A DNA stretch of 64,000 nucleotides from DASXRA01 sp036506155 (lineage in GTDB: Bacteria; Actinomycetota; Actinomycetes; Mycobacteriales; Jatrophihabitantaceae), in NCBI GenBank assembly GCA_036506155.1, contig DASXSF010000149.1:62001-126000 (forward strand), written 5' to 3'. Under the pieces are notes generated by a model. That model was not told the origin of the DNA, ran no database searches, and worked only from the letters and a program-made list of their open reading frames with translations. The position numbers and the translations under genes are program-made. Of this stretch, positions 8,684-17,693 are shown one piece after another (position 1 is the stretch's first letter; each line of letters opens with the position of its first letter).

Positions 8684-9634
8684 ATGGGACCGGCGCCGGC
8701 CATCGCCGCGGTCCGCCGCGCGGTGCGAGCTGCCCTGCCCGGCGGTGGCACCGTGATCGTCGCCTGCTCGGGTGGCGCCGACTCGCTCGCCCTGGCGGCG
8801 GCCGCCTCCTTCGAGGCACCGCGCGCCGGCGTGAGCGCCGGGCTGGTCACCGTGGATCACGGCCTGCAGCCCGGGTCCGTCACGCAGGCGCGGGCCGTGG
8901 TGCAGCTGGGCTACGAGCTCGGCTTCAACCCGGTCGAGCTGATCCGGGTTCGGGTGGGCAGCGCCGGTGGCCCGGAGGCGGCCGCCCGTACCGCCAGGTA
9001 CGGTGCGCTCGACCGCGTCGCCGCCGCCCTCGACGCGGACGTGATGCTCGGGCACACCCTCGACGATCAGGCCGAGACCGTCCTGCTCGGGCTGGGACGA
9101 GGTTCGGGGCCGCGCTCGATCGCCGGCATGCGTCCCGTCGACGGCCGTTACCGCCGGCCCTTCCTCGGCGTGCGGCGCGCCACGACGCATGCCGCCTGCG
9201 AAGCCCTCGGCCTCACGCCGTGGCAGGACCCACACAACGCCGACCCGTCCTTCCAGCGGGTCCGGCTGCGCCGAGAGGTGCTGCCGCTACTCGAGGACGT
9301 GCTCCAGGGCGGTGTCGCCGAGGCGCTGGCCCGCACCGCCGCACTCGTCCAGGAGGACCTCGACGCCCTGGACCAACTCGCGGCTGGTCATCGGCACGGC
9401 GGCGAACTGCCGGTCGCCGAGCTGGCGAAACTACCGCGGGCGGTTCGCACCCGCGTGCTGCGGGCCTGGGTCTACGCGCACGCGGCCGAGCCGCTGACCG
9501 CTGAGCGCACCGCGGAACTGGACGCGCTGATAACCGCGTGGCACGGGCAGGGACCGATCGACCTCCCAGGCAGGTTCGAGGTCGTCCGGGCATCTGGCAG
9601 GCTGAGCCTGCGCCGCAAGTCCGCGAAGGAGTGA
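8684..9634 (+). CDS. tilS: tRNA(Ile)-lysidine synthetase
   Basis: 316-residue N-type ATP pyrophosphatase that converts C34 of the CAU-anticodon tRNA-Ile to lysidine, so AUA is read correctly. The PP-loop SGGADS is at 29-34. LGHTLDDQAETVLL and the NADPSFQRVRLR region are characteristic TilS blocks. Like other actinobacterial forms it is short, lacking most of the C-terminal domain. It starts directly after the DUF2342 stop and is followed after 3 bp by hpt, the usual tilS-hpt pair. Confidence 0.93.
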   Translation: MGPAPAIAAVRRAVRAALPGGGTVIVACSGGADSLALAAAASFEAPRAGVSAGLVTVDHGLQPGSVTQARAVVQLGYELGFNPVELIRVRVGSAGGPEAAARTARYGALDRVAAALDADVMLGHTLDDQAETVLLGLGRGSGPRSIAGMRPVDGRYRRPFLGVRRATTHAACEALGLTPWQDPHNADPSFQRVRLRREVLPLLEDVLQGGVAEALARTAALVQEDLDALDQLAAGHRHGGELPVAELAKLPRAVRTRVLRAWVYAHAAEPLTAERTAELDALITAWHGQGPIDLPGRFEVVRASGRLSLRRKSAKE

Positions 9635-9637
9635 CGC

Positions 9638-10192
9638 ATGCCGTCCGTGCTCGACGACGACATCGAAGCCGTGATCGTCACGGCCGACCAGATCGCCGAG
9701 AAGACCGCCGAGCTGGCCAAGGTCATCGACGCCGACTACGCCGACCGCGAGCCGCTGCTGGTCGGCGTGCTCAAGGGCGCTGCCATGTTCATGTCCGACC
9801 TGGCGCTCGCCCTGGAACGCCCTTCGACGATGGAGTTCATGGCGGTGAGCTCGTACGGCAGCTCGACGACGAGCTCGGGTGTCGTCCGCATCCTCAAGGA
9901 CCTCGACCGAGACATCGCCGGCGAGCACGTCCTGATCGTCGAGGACATCATCGACTCGGGGCTGACCCTCTCGTGGCTGATGCGCAACCTCGCCAGCCGC
10001 AACCCGGCGTCGATCGAGGTGGTAACACTGCTGCGTAAGCGGGATGCCGTCAAGGTCAACGTCCGGGTCAAGTACCTCGGCTTCGACATCCCGAACGAGT
10101 TCGTCGTCGGCTACGGCCTCGACTACGCAGAGCGCTACCGCAACCTGCCGTACATCGGACGCCTGAAGCCTTCGGTATACAGCCGTACGTGA
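9638..10192 (+). CDS. hpt: Hypoxanthine phosphoribosyltransferase
   Basis: 184 residues. It salvages hypoxanthine and guanine with PRPP to IMP and GMP in the cytosol. The PRPP-binding loop VLIVEDIIDSG lies near residues 97-107 and the flexible-loop SSYGSST near 69-75. The tail FDIPNEFVVGYGLDYAERYRN is shortened here but matches the family. It sits 3 bp after tilS. In most actinobacteria ftsH comes next; here a TetR/MFS pair intervenes. Confidence 0.93.
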   Translation: MPSVLDDDIEAVIVTADQIAEKTAELAKVIDADYADREPLLVGVLKGAAMFMSDLALALERPSTMEFMAVSSYGSSTTSSGVVRILKDLDRDIAGEHVLIVEDIIDSGLTLSWLMRNLASRNPASIEVVTLLRKRDAVKVNVRVKYLGFDIPNEFVVGYGLDYAERYRNLPYIGRLKPSVYSRT

Positions 10193-10201
10193 TATTCTGT
10201 A

Positions 10202-10214
10202 CGAAACGGTTTCG
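10202..10214. promoter_or_regulatory. TetR operator-like palindrome, copy 1
   Basis: CGAAACGGTTTCG, inverted repeat CGAAAC-G-GTTTCG, ending 19 bases before the tetR start. The identical 13-mer recurs at 10910-10922 in front of the transporter gene. Probable autoregulatory operator of the TetR protein. Confidence 0.6.
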
Positions 10215-10233
10215 GACAAGAGGCTTAGACGGC

Positions 10234-10833
10234 ATGTCCATCGAGGCGGCTCGGCGCGCCGGCCGTACCCGGCTCAGCCCGGAGCGCGAGCGAGAGCTGT
10301 ACCTGGCCGTCGTCGATTTGCTGCGCGAGGTCGGCTACGACGCCCTGACGATGGACGCCGTCGCTGCGCGGACTCATTCGAGCAAGGCCACGCTCTACCG
10401 GCAGTGGAAGGGCAAGCCGGAACTGGTGATCGCCGCGCTGAAGGACCACAAGCCGCCTGGTATGGCGGAGATCGACACCGGCACGCTGGCGGGCGATCTA
10501 CGCGAAGTCGCGGGGCAGATGGCCGGTCGGGGCGAGGACGACACCGGGCTGATGCGCGCTCTCCTCCATGCCATGGATCATGACGCCGACCTGGCGCGGG
10601 TGTTCCACGAGTCGCTGGTCGAGCCCGAGGCGGCAGGACTGCAGCACATCCTGGATCGTGCGGTCGCCCGCGGCGAGCTGAATCCGAAGGTCCCCGCGCG
10701 CACGTTCCTGCCGCACCTGATGGTGGGAGCGCTTATCGCCCGTCCGCTGGTGGACAACCGGCACGCCGACCGCGCATACCTCCGCAAGTTTGTGGACGCG
10801 GTCGTGCTCCCTGCGCTCGGCGTGCAGCCGTAG
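10234..10833 (+). CDS. TetR/AcrR-family regulator of the adjacent efflux gene
   Basis: 199 residues. The N-terminal helix-turn-helix is clear (ALTMDAVAARTHSSKATLYRQW, here shortened as ALTMDAVAART...KATLYRQW), followed by a helical ligand-binding domain. By family behaviour it should be a repressor released by a small molecule. The ATG at 10234 is the sensible start. It is codirectional with the MFS gene 104 bp downstream. Identical palindromes before each gene suggest it controls both itself and the pump. The pair interrupts the usual hpt-ftsH linkage. Confidence 0.85.
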   Translation: MSIEAARRAGRTRLSPERERELYLAVVDLLREVGYDALTMDAVAARTHSSKATLYRQWKGKPELVIAALKDHKPPGMAEIDTGTLAGDLREVAGQMAGRGEDDTGLMRALLHAMDHDADLARVFHESLVEPEAAGLQHILDRAVARGELNPKVPARTFLPHLMVGALIARPLVDNRHADRAYLRKFVDAVVLPALGVQP

Positions 10834-10869
10834 CCCGGGAGCGGGCCGCGTCGCTCGTCACATCGGGAA

Positions 10870-10887
10870 CGAAACGCTTGCGTTTCG
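10870..10887. promoter_or_regulatory. Operator-like palindrome upstream of MFS gene, copy 2
   Basis: Perfect 18-bp inverted repeat CGAAACGC-TT-GCGTTTCG. It shares the CGAAAC/GTTTCG half-sites of copies 1 and 3 with wider spacing. With the site at 10910 it forms a double operator before the transporter. Confidence 0.55.
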
Positions 10888-10909
10888 ACGTTGCTGTGGC
10901 AGATCGAAA

Positions 10910-10922
10910 CGAAACGGTTTCG
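10910..10922. promoter_or_regulatory. Operator-like palindrome upstream of MFS gene, copy 3
   Basis: CGAAACGGTTTCG, identical to the site at 10202-10214. It lies 15 bases before the MFS start, directly upstream of a GAGGAGG ribosome binding site, so a bound repressor would block transcription or its early elongation. Confidence 0.6.
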
Positions 10923-10937
10923 TATTGAGGAGGCACA

Positions 10938-12443
10938 GTGACAGACGTTGCGGTCGCACAGACGCAGGCGCACGCCGAAACCAAGGCAGCCGGCCCGCGC
11001 CATCGCTGGTGGGTGCTCGCTGTCATCGGCATTGCTCAGCTCATGGTCGTGCTCGACGTCACCGTCGTGAACATCGCGCTGCCGTCCGCCCAGCAGGCGC
11101 TGGGCTTCTCGAATGACGACCGGCAATGGATCGTGACCGCCTATGCGCTCGCATTCGGCAGCCTGCTGCTGCTCGGCGGCCGGCTGGCGGATCTGTTCGG
11201 CCGTAAGGTCACGTTCCTGGTCGGACTCGTCGGCTTCGCCGGCGCATCCGCGCTGGGCGGCGCGGCGACGAGCTTTGAGATGCTGGTTACGGCCCGGGCG
11301 GTGCAGGGCCTGTTCGCCGCCCTGCTCGCACCCGCGGCGTTGTCGCTGCTCACAACGACGTTCACGGAAGCTCGGGAGCGTACGCGAGCGTTCGGCATCT
11401 ACGGCGCCATCGCCGGTTCGGGCGGCGCGGTCGGGCTGCTTCTCGGCGGGTTGCTCACGGAGCACCTCAGCTGGCGGTGGACGCTCTACGTCAACCTCGT
11501 CTTCGCAGTGGTCGCGTTTGTCGGCGGATGGGCGCTGCTCGTGCCCGGGGCTCCGGCGGACCGCCCGAAGCTGGACATCCTCGGCACCGTGCTGGTCTCG
11601 GGGGGCTTGTTCGGCGTGGTCTACGGCTTCGCCGACGCAGAGACGCACTCCTGGTCCGCGGCCGGCACCTGGGGGCCGCTGATCGCCGGCGTGGCGCTCC
11701 TCCTGGCCTTCGGCTGGTGGCAGACCCGGGCAGCGCATCCACTGCTGCCGCTGCGGGTGCTGCTCGACCGCAACCGCGGCACCTCGTTCCTCGCGATGCT
11801 GTTCTCGTCAGGGGCGATGTTCGGGCTGTTCCTGTTCCTCACGTACTACCTGCAGGAGAGCCTCGGCTACACGCCCGTAGTTACGGGCCTGGCGTTCCTG
11901 CCCATGGTGGGCGCAGTCATGGTCACCGCCACCCTGGCAACGAGCCTGCTGCTTCCCCGGCTTGGCCCGAAGGTGCTGGTGCCGCTGGGTATGGGCCTCG
12001 CAGTCGGGGGACTGGTGTGGCTTACCCGGCTGGGCCTGGCCAGCAGCTACGCGGCGAACGTGCTGCCCCCGCTGATCGTTGCCGGCCTCGGCATCGGCCT
12101 GGTCATGGCTTCGGCGATGAACGTCGCCACGTCCGGGGTCGGTGCGGACGACGCTGGTGTGGCGTCGGCGGCGGTCAACGCGATGCAGCAGGTAGGCGGT
12201 TCGATCGGGACGGCGCTGCTGAGCACGTTCGCCAGCACCGCCGCCAGCCACTACCTGGTGGGCAGGAACCCCGCGAACGCGCTCGTTCAGGCGCAGGCGG
12301 CCATCCACGGCTACCAGGCCGTGTACTGGTGGTCGGCGGCCCTGTTCGCCGTCGGGCTGGTGGTCAGCCTGATCCTCTACCGGCGTGGCATCCCCCAGCA
12401 GGAGCCAAGCGGGGCCCCGGCACGACCGGCGTGGGCGGGGTAG
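10938..12443 (+). CDS. MFS drug efflux transporter, DHA2 (EmrB/QacA) family
   Basis: 501 residues with a 14-helix pattern. The DHA2 signature LDVTVVNIALPSAQQAL follows helix 1 and the motif A-like GGRLADLFGRK lies between helices 2 and 3. It should export hydrophobic compounds by proton antiport. A strong ribosome site (GAGGAGG) precedes the start at 10938. Two operator-like palindromes upstream match the one before the linked TetR gene, so expression is probably induced by a TetR ligand. Substrate is unknown. It separates hpt from ftsH, likely a lineage-specific insertion. Confidence 0.88.
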   Translation: MTDVAVAQTQAHAETKAAGPRHRWWVLAVIGIAQLMVVLDVTVVNIALPSAQQALGFSNDDRQWIVTAYALAFGSLLLLGGRLADLFGRKVTFLVGLVGFAGASALGGAATSFEMLVTARAVQGLFAALLAPAALSLLTTTFTEARERTRAFGIYGAIAGSGGAVGLLLGGLLTEHLSWRWTLYVNLVFAVVAFVGGWALLVPGAPADRPKLDILGTVLVSGGLFGVVYGFADAETHSWSAAGTWGPLIAGVALLLAFGWWQTRAAHPLLPLRVLLDRNRGTSFLAMLFSSGAMFGLFLFLTYYLQESLGYTPVVTGLAFLPMVGAVMVTATLATSLLLPRLGPKVLVPLGMGLAVGGLVWLTRLGLASSYAANVLPPLIVAGLGIGLVMASAMNVATSGVGADDAGVASAAVNAMQQVGGSIGTALLSTFASTAASHYLVGRNPANALVQAQAAIHGYQAVYWWSAALFAVGLVVSLILYRRGIPQQEPSGAPARPAWAG

Positions 12444-12704
12444 GTCAGCGATGAGCGCTCGCGCGAACAGCCCCGCCGCCGCGACGCGGAGCGGGTCCGC
12501 CGATCCGCCCGAGCACAGCGAGCGGTGGAGACGCCCACCCCGCGCAGGCGGGGTAGATCAGGAACGCAGTCGCGGGTCCCCGCGTTCTACCTGTGACTGC
12601 CCGGCGCGGCACCGCGCCGTGTACCGTCCGTAGAGAGTTTTGGGCGAGAATTCCTCGCACCCGAGCAGAAGGAGCGCGCGACATAACCTGTCGAGCGATG
12701 ACAC

Positions 12705-14882
12705 ATGGATCGTAGGCGTTTGTTCCGATCGTGGTGGCTATGGGCCATCGTGATCATCTTTGCCATCTTCGTTCTGCCGTCGGTGGTCTCCGGCGGAAGC
12801 GATTACAAGTCGGTCAACACCTCGGTGGCGTACGCGCAGATCGACAGTGGCAACTTCACCACGGCCACGATTCGCGACAAGGAGCAGCAGCTCCAGATCG
12901 ACCTGAAGAATCCGGTCGACGGTAAGAAAAAGATCAGCGCGTCGTACCCCGCTGACGCGAGCAGCAGCATCTTCAACAAGCTGACCGCGCAGACCGGCGC
13001 GGACACGGGCCGCACGTTCACCACCAAGGTCACAAAGAGCAACACGTGGCTGTCGTTGCTGGTGAGCCTGCTGCCCATCCTGTTGATCGTCGGCGTGCTG
13101 TTCTTCGTGATGAGCCAGGTGCAGGGCGGCGGCAACCGCGTCATGAGCTTCGGCCGCAGCAAGGCCAAGCTTGTCAGCAAGGACACCCCAAAGACGACAT
13201 TCGCCGATGTCGCCGGTGAGGACGAGGCGATCGAGGAGTTGCAGGAGATCAAGGACTTCCTGCAGAACCCGGCCCGCTACCAGGCGCTTGGCGCCAAGAT
13301 CCCCAAGGGCGTGTTGCTGTTCGGCCCGCCGGGTACCGGCAAGACGCTGCTCGCCCGGGCAGTGGCCGGCGAGGCCGGGGTGCCGTTCTACTCGATCTCC
13401 GGCTCGGACTTCGTCGAGATGTTCGTCGGCGTGGGCGCGTCCCGGGTGCGCGACCTGTTCGAGCAGGCCAAGGCGAACGCCCCCGCGATCATCTTCGTGG
13501 ACGAGATCGACGCGGTCGGCCGGCACCGCGGTGCCGGTCTCGGCGGTGGCCACGACGAGCGCGAGCAGACGCTGAACCAGTTGCTTGTCGAGATGGACGG
13601 ATTCGACGTCAAGGGCGGCGTGATCCTGATCGCGGCGACCAACCGCCCGGACATCCTGGACCCGGCGCTGCTGCGGCCGGGACGGTTCGATCGACAGGTC
13701 GCGGTGTCGCCGCCGGACGTCGAGGGACGCAAAGCGGTGCTTGCGGTGCACGCCAAGGGCAAGCCGTTCGCCACCGACGTCGACCTCTCGGTCATCGCCC
13801 GGCGCACGCCTGGCTTCACCGGTGCTGACCTGGCCAACGTGATCAACGAGGCCGCGTTGTTGACCGCGCGCACCGGCGGCCGCCTGATCGACAACAAATC
13901 CTTGGAAGAGGCGATCGACCGGGTCATCGCCGGCCCCGAGCGCAAGACCCGCGCGATGAGCGACAAGGAGAAGAAGGTCACGGCCTACCACGAGTCGGGG
14001 CACGCGCTCACGGCGTGGGCGATGCCGAACCTCGACCCGGTGCACAAGGTGACGATCTTGCCGCGCGGCCGCTCCCTCGGGCACACGCTCGTGCTTCCCG
14101 TGGAGGACCGTTACACGCAGACCCGCTCCGAGATCCTCGACCAGCTGGTGTACGCACTCGGCGGACGGGCCGCGGAGGAGCTGGTCTTCCACGAGCCGAC
14201 CACCGGCGCGTCCGACGACATCGAAAAGGCCACGAAGCTGGCCCGCGCGATGGTCACCGAGTACGGCATGAGCTCCAAACTCGGCGCAGTGAGATACGGG
14301 GTGAACGAGTCCGAGCCGTTCCTCGGCCGCGACTACGGCCACACGCGTGACTACTCCGAGGACATCGCCGCCGACATCGACTCCGAGGTGCGCGACCTGA
14401 TCGAGGCGGCGCACGACGAGGCCTGGGAGATCCTGGTCCAGTACCGGGACACGCTCGACCAGATGGTGCTGGAGCTGGTCGAGAAGGAAACCCTGAACAA
14501 GGAAGACCTCGAGCGCATCCTCGCGCCGGTCCGCAAGCGCCCGCCGCACAACACGTTCACCGGGTTCGGCAAGCGCACGCCGAGCGATCGCCCGCCGATC
14601 GAGATCCCGCCCAGTGCGAGGTCGAACGGCCTCGTCAAGGGCGGCGCTCCCGTCGGGCAGTCGAGCCCGGCACCGGCATCCGACCAGGCCGGAGCGAACC
14701 AGGGCTACGGCCCGACGCAGACGTACGGGTCGCGCCACTCGTACAGCGATCCTGTCGGCCAGCAGCCACCATACGGCGAGCAGCCCACGGGGCTGCTTCC
14801 GCCGGTCGCGCCGCCGCCCGCGGGGTACCCGAACTACCCCGAGCGGGTACAGCCTCCGGGGCCTGATCACACCCGTGAGTGA
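12705..14882 (+). CDS. ftsH: ATP-dependent zinc metalloprotease FtsH
   Basis: 725-residue membrane AAA+ protease for quality control of membrane and some cytosolic proteins. Two membrane segments flank a periplasmic-side domain (about 10-27 and 107-128). Walker A GPPGTGKT begins at residue 207, Walker B is IIFVDEID, and the zinc site HESGH is at 429-433. After the protease domain comes a long Pro/Gly/Gln/Tyr-rich tail (about residues 630-725), typical of actinobacterial FtsH. It is preceded by 261 bp without a gene and overlaps folE by 8 bases. Confidence 0.95.
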   Translation: MDRRRLFRSWWLWAIVIIFAIFVLPSVVSGGSDYKSVNTSVAYAQIDSGNFTTATIRDKEQQLQIDLKNPVDGKKKISASYPADASSSIFNKLTAQTGADTGRTFTTKVTKSNTWLSLLVSLLPILLIVGVLFFVMSQVQGGGNRVMSFGRSKAKLVSKDTPKTTFADVAGEDEAIEELQEIKDFLQNPARYQALGAKIPKGVLLFGPPGTGKTLLARAVAGEAGVPFYSISGSDFVEMFVGVGASRVRDLFEQAKANAPAIIFVDEIDAVGRHRGAGLGGGHDEREQTLNQLLVEMDGFDVKGGVILIAATNRPDILDPALLRPGRFDRQVAVSPPDVEGRKAVLAVHAKGKPFATDVDLSVIARRTPGFTGADLANVINEAALLTARTGGRLIDNKSLEEAIDRVIAGPERKTRAMSDKEKKVTAYHESGHALTAWAMPNLDPVHKVTILPRGRSLGHTLVLPVEDRYTQTRSEILDQLVYALGGRAAEELVFHEPTTGASDDIEKATKLARAMVTEYGMSSKLGAVRYGVNESEPFLGRDYGHTRDYSEDIAADIDSEVRDLIEAAHDEAWEILVQYRDTLDQMVLELVEKETLNKEDLERILAPVRKRPPHNTFTGFGKRTPSDRPPIEIPPSARSNGLVKGGAPVGQSSPAPASDQAGANQGYGPTQTYGSRHSYSDPVGQQPPYGEQPTGLLPPVAPPPAGYPNYPERVQPPGPDHTRE

Positions 14883-15462
14883 GCCTGCCGCGGGTGTCGA
14901 CGTGGCGCGCGCCGAGGCGGCAGTCCGTGAGCTGCTGATCGCGGTCGGCGAGGATCCGGACCGGGAAGGGCTCAAGCGCACGCCGGCGCGGGTCGCGAGC
15001 GCGTACTCCGAGATGTTCGCCGGGCTGTCTGTCGCCGATCCGGATGCCGTGCTGGAGACGACGTTCGACGAGAACCACGATGAGCTCGTTCTGGTCAAGG
15101 ACATTGCGCTGTACTCGATCTGCGAGCATCACCTTGTGCCGTGGCACGGAAGCGCGGCCGTGGGCTACATCCCGGGCGAGGACGGGCGGATCACCGGCCT
15201 GTCCAAACTCGCTCGCCTCGTCGATCTGTATGCGAAGCGCCCCCAGGTGCAGGAGCGGCTGACCTCCCAGGTGGCCGACGCGGTGATGCGGAGGATCGAG
15301 CCGCAGGGCGTCGTGGTGGTCGTCCAGGCCGAGCACCTGTGCATGGCAATGCGCGGGGTGCGCAAACCCGGATCTACGACCGTGACCTCCGCGGTGCGCG
15401 GCATTTTCAAGGACGATCCGCGCAGCCGCGCCGAGGCACTCGGTCTTATCCTCGGCCGATGA
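14875..15462 (+). CDS. folE: GTP cyclohydrolase I
   Basis: 195 residues. Opens the folate pathway by converting GTP to dihydroneopterin triphosphate. Zinc ligands are visible as C83 and H86 in SICEHH and C156 in AEHLCMAMRG. GTG at 14875 overlaps the ftsH stop by 8 bases, indicating coupled translation. It is first of four folate genes, each overlapping the next by 4 bases. Confidence 0.95.
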   Translation: MSEPAAGVDVARAEAAVRELLIAVGEDPDREGLKRTPARVASAYSEMFAGLSVADPDAVLETTFDENHDELVLVKDIALYSICEHHLVPWHGSAAVGYIPGEDGRITGLSKLARLVDLYAKRPQVQERLTSQVADAVMRRIEPQGVVVVVQAEHLCMAMRGVRKPGSTTVTSAVRGIFKDDPRSRAEALGLILGR

Positions 15463-16286
15463 GCGGCGTGCCGCGGCGCTCCGATCGCATTGCCGTCATG
15501 GGCGTGCTGAACGTCACACCGGACTCGTTCTCCGACGGTGGCCGCTACGTGACACTGGACGACGCCGTGGCCCACGCGCTCCAGATGCGTGACGAGGGCG
15601 CCGACCTGATCGATGTCGGAGGTGAGTCGACCCGGCCCGGGGCAGAGCGGGTGGCGGCCTCCGTGGAGACCGCGCGCGTGTTGCCAGTGATCAAGGCTCT
15701 CGCCGCCGAAAGCATCGTGATCAGCGTCGACACCTACCGCGCGGCGGTCGCCGCGGCGGCACTCGAAGTCGGCGCCCGTGTGATTAACGATGTCTCCGGG
15801 GGACTGGGCGACCCCGACATGGCCCGGGTGGCGCGCGACGCGGGCTGCCCGTGGGTGCTCATGCACTGGCGCGGGCACAGCAAGATCATGCGGGAGCTGG
15901 CCGTCTACTCCGACGTTGTCGGCGATGTGCGACGCGAACTGCTGGCCAGCGTGGACGCCGCGGTGGCTGCCGGCGTCGATCCGGATCAGCTGGTGATCGA
16001 CCCCGGCCTCGGCTTTGCGAAGACGCCCGAGCACGACTGGTTGCTGCTGCGGCAGCTGTCCACGTTCGTCGAGCTCGGACTGCCGGTGCTGATCGGGGCA
16101 TCGCGCAAGTCGTTCCTGGGCCGGCTGCTCGCCGCGCCCGACGGAAAACCCCGTCCGGTCGGGGAGCGCGAGGACGCTACCACCGCGCTCACGACGTACG
16201 CGGCGCTTTGCGGGGTGTGGGGAGTGCGCGTGCACAATGTGTGTCCCAACGTGGACGCGGCCCGCGTCGTGGCGGCGTTGCGATGA
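15459..16286 (+). CDS. folP: Dihydropteroate synthase
   Basis: 275 residues. Joins p-aminobenzoate to the pterin pyrophosphate; the target of sulfonamides. TIM-barrel motifs seen are MGVLNVTPDSFSDGG near residue 14, DVGGESTRPGA near residue 52 and the phosphate-binding IGASRKSFLG near residue 212. It starts with ATGA overlap on folE and ends with the same overlap on folB. Confidence 0.95.
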   Translation: MSGVPRRSDRIAVMGVLNVTPDSFSDGGRYVTLDDAVAHALQMRDEGADLIDVGGESTRPGAERVAASVETARVLPVIKALAAESIVISVDTYRAAVAAAALEVGARVINDVSGGLGDPDMARVARDAGCPWVLMHWRGHSKIMRELAVYSDVVGDVRRELLASVDAAVAAGVDPDQLVIDPGLGFAKTPEHDWLLLRQLSTFVELGLPVLIGASRKSFLGRLLAAPDGKPRPVGEREDATTALTTYAALCGVWGVRVHNVCPNVDAARVVAALR

Positions 16287-16675
16287 GTGACCCTTGCGGA
16301 GCGCCGAGGGTGAGCTTCGACCGGATCACGATCACGGGCCTGCGGGTGCGCGGTCACCACGGCGTGTACGACGTCGAGCGGCGTGACGGGCAGGACTTCG
16401 TCGTCGACGCCGTGCTCGAGTTGGACGTCGCTGCTGCGGCGGTCTCCGACGATGTCGCCGACACCGTGCACTACGGCGAGCTGGCCGAGGCGCTCGCGGC
16501 CGTAGTCGCCGGCGAGCCGGTCAACCTGCTCGAGACCCTGGCCACGCGGCTGGCAACTGTCTGCCTGGAAGACGGCCGGGTCGCCGCTGCCACGATCACC
16601 GTGCACAAGCCGCAGGCTCCTGTGACTGTTCCGGTGAGTGACTTGTCCGTGACGGTGAGGCGTACCCGCGCATGA
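16283..16675 (+). CDS. folB: Dihydroneopterin aldolase
   Basis: 130 residues, normal for the family. Converts dihydroneopterin to 6-hydroxymethyl-dihydropterin. The block RVRGHHGVYDVERRDGQDF, the TVHYGELAEAL substrate region and the KPQAPV near the C-terminus are characteristic. Four-base overlaps with folP and folK place it in the folate operon. Confidence 0.93.
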   Translation: MSDPCGAPRVSFDRITITGLRVRGHHGVYDVERRDGQDFVVDAVLELDVAAAAVSDDVADTVHYGELAEALAAVVAGEPVNLLETLATRLATVCLEDGRVAAATITVHKPQAPVTVPVSDLSVTVRRTRA

Positions 16676-17154
16676 GTACAGCTGTGCTGTCTATCGGGTC
16701 GAACGTCGGCGACCGACTGGGGCACCTGCAGTCGGCGGTGGACGCCATGCGCCGGTGGCTGCGCGCCGTGTCGCCGGTGTACGAGACCGAGCCGTGGGGG
16801 CCCGTCGCACAAGACGACTACCTGAATGCGGTGCTGCTGGTCGCCGATGCCGACGCCGGGCCGGCCGACTGGCTCGATCGTGCGCAGGCAGCCGAGTGGG
16901 CGGCCGGACGTACCCGGGAAACCCGCTGGGGCCCACGCACGCTCGACGTCGACGTCGTAGCTGTCGACGACGTTCGCAGCGACGATCCAGAGCTCACGCT
17001 GCCGCATCCGCGAGCGGCGCAGCGGGCGTTCGTGCTCATGCCCTGGCTCGCCGTCGACCCGGAGGCCCGGCTGGGCGAGCGTGCCGTGCGCGAACTGCTC
17101 GCCGCCTTGCCGTCCGGCGGCGTTCGCGCGCGTCCCGACCTGGCTGTGGCGTAG
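16672..17154 (+). CDS. folK: 6-hydroxymethyl-dihydropterin pyrophosphokinase
   Basis: 160 residues. Transfers pyrophosphate from ATP to hydroxymethyldihydropterin, supplying FolP. The N-terminal SIGSNVGDRLGHL and the TRWGPRTLDVDVV signature are clear, as is LPHPRAAQRAFVL. It overlaps folB by 4 bases. The DUF3180 gene begins 3 bp after its stop. Confidence 0.94.
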   Translation: MSTAVLSIGSNVGDRLGHLQSAVDAMRRWLRAVSPVYETEPWGPVAQDDYLNAVLLVADADAGPADWLDRAQAAEWAAGRTRETRWGPRTLDVDVVAVDDVRSDDPELTLPHPRAAQRAFVLMPWLAVDPEARLGERAVRELLAALPSGGVRARPDLAVA

Positions 17155-17157
17155 CCC

Positions 17158-17631
17158 ATGTCGGTTCCGATGCGGCGCACCAACCTCGGCGACCTTGCGG
17201 TCCCGCTCCTCATCATCGGCGGCACCGTGTACGTGCTGCTGCGGTTGTCGTACGACTCGATGCCGCCGTTGTCGATCTACGTGCCGGTACCGCTCGCACT
17301 GCTCGCCATTGTCGAACTCGTCACGGCACGCCGAGTGCGCGCCGCGGTACGCCACGACCCGAATGCGCGGCCCATGGCGGCGATCGTGATCGCCCGCTGC
17401 GTGGCGCTGGGCAAGGCGTCGGCGCTGGTGGCCGCGGGTGTAGTCGGAGCGGCTGCTGCGCTGATCGCGCGGGTGGCTCCGGATGCCGGCATGGTGCGCG
17501 CGGCGTCCAACGACCTGCGAGTGGGGATCTTCCTTATAGTGTCAGCATTGTTACTGCTCGCAGCCGGTTTGTTGCTCGAGCGTGCCGGCATCGACCCCAG
17601 CCAACGGCGACCACCTACTGCCGGCACCTAG
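17158..17631 (+). CDS. DUF3180 membrane protein
   Basis: 157 residues with four predicted membrane helices, arranged as two hairpins (about 15-30, 40-57, 75-103 and 121-142). The family sits after folK in many actinobacteria (Rv3605c position). Function is unknown. It is in line with the folate operon, 3 bp after folK, so probably co-transcribed. Confidence 0.85.
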   Translation: MSVPMRRTNLGDLAVPLLIIGGTVYVLLRLSYDSMPPLSIYVPVPLALLAIVELVTARRVRAAVRHDPNARPMAAIVIARCVALGKASALVAAGVVGAAAALIARVAPDAGMVRAASNDLRVGIFLIVSALLLLAAGLLLERAGIDPSQRRPPTAGT

Positions 17632-17693
17632 CCGGAAACAAAGCGAAGCAACCGCGAAACGGTACACCCACTCCGTCTCGCTAGACTCTGCCC

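Noticed and set aside
12444..12704. Gap before ftsH examined for a riboswitch or small gene
   Set aside because: No conserved riboswitch core or ORF with a ribosome site was seen; it probably just holds the ftsH promoter.
12738..15104. 788-residue open frame antisense to ftsH
   Set aside because: It mirrors the codon structure of ftsH; high GC makes long antisense frames common. No domain is recognisable.
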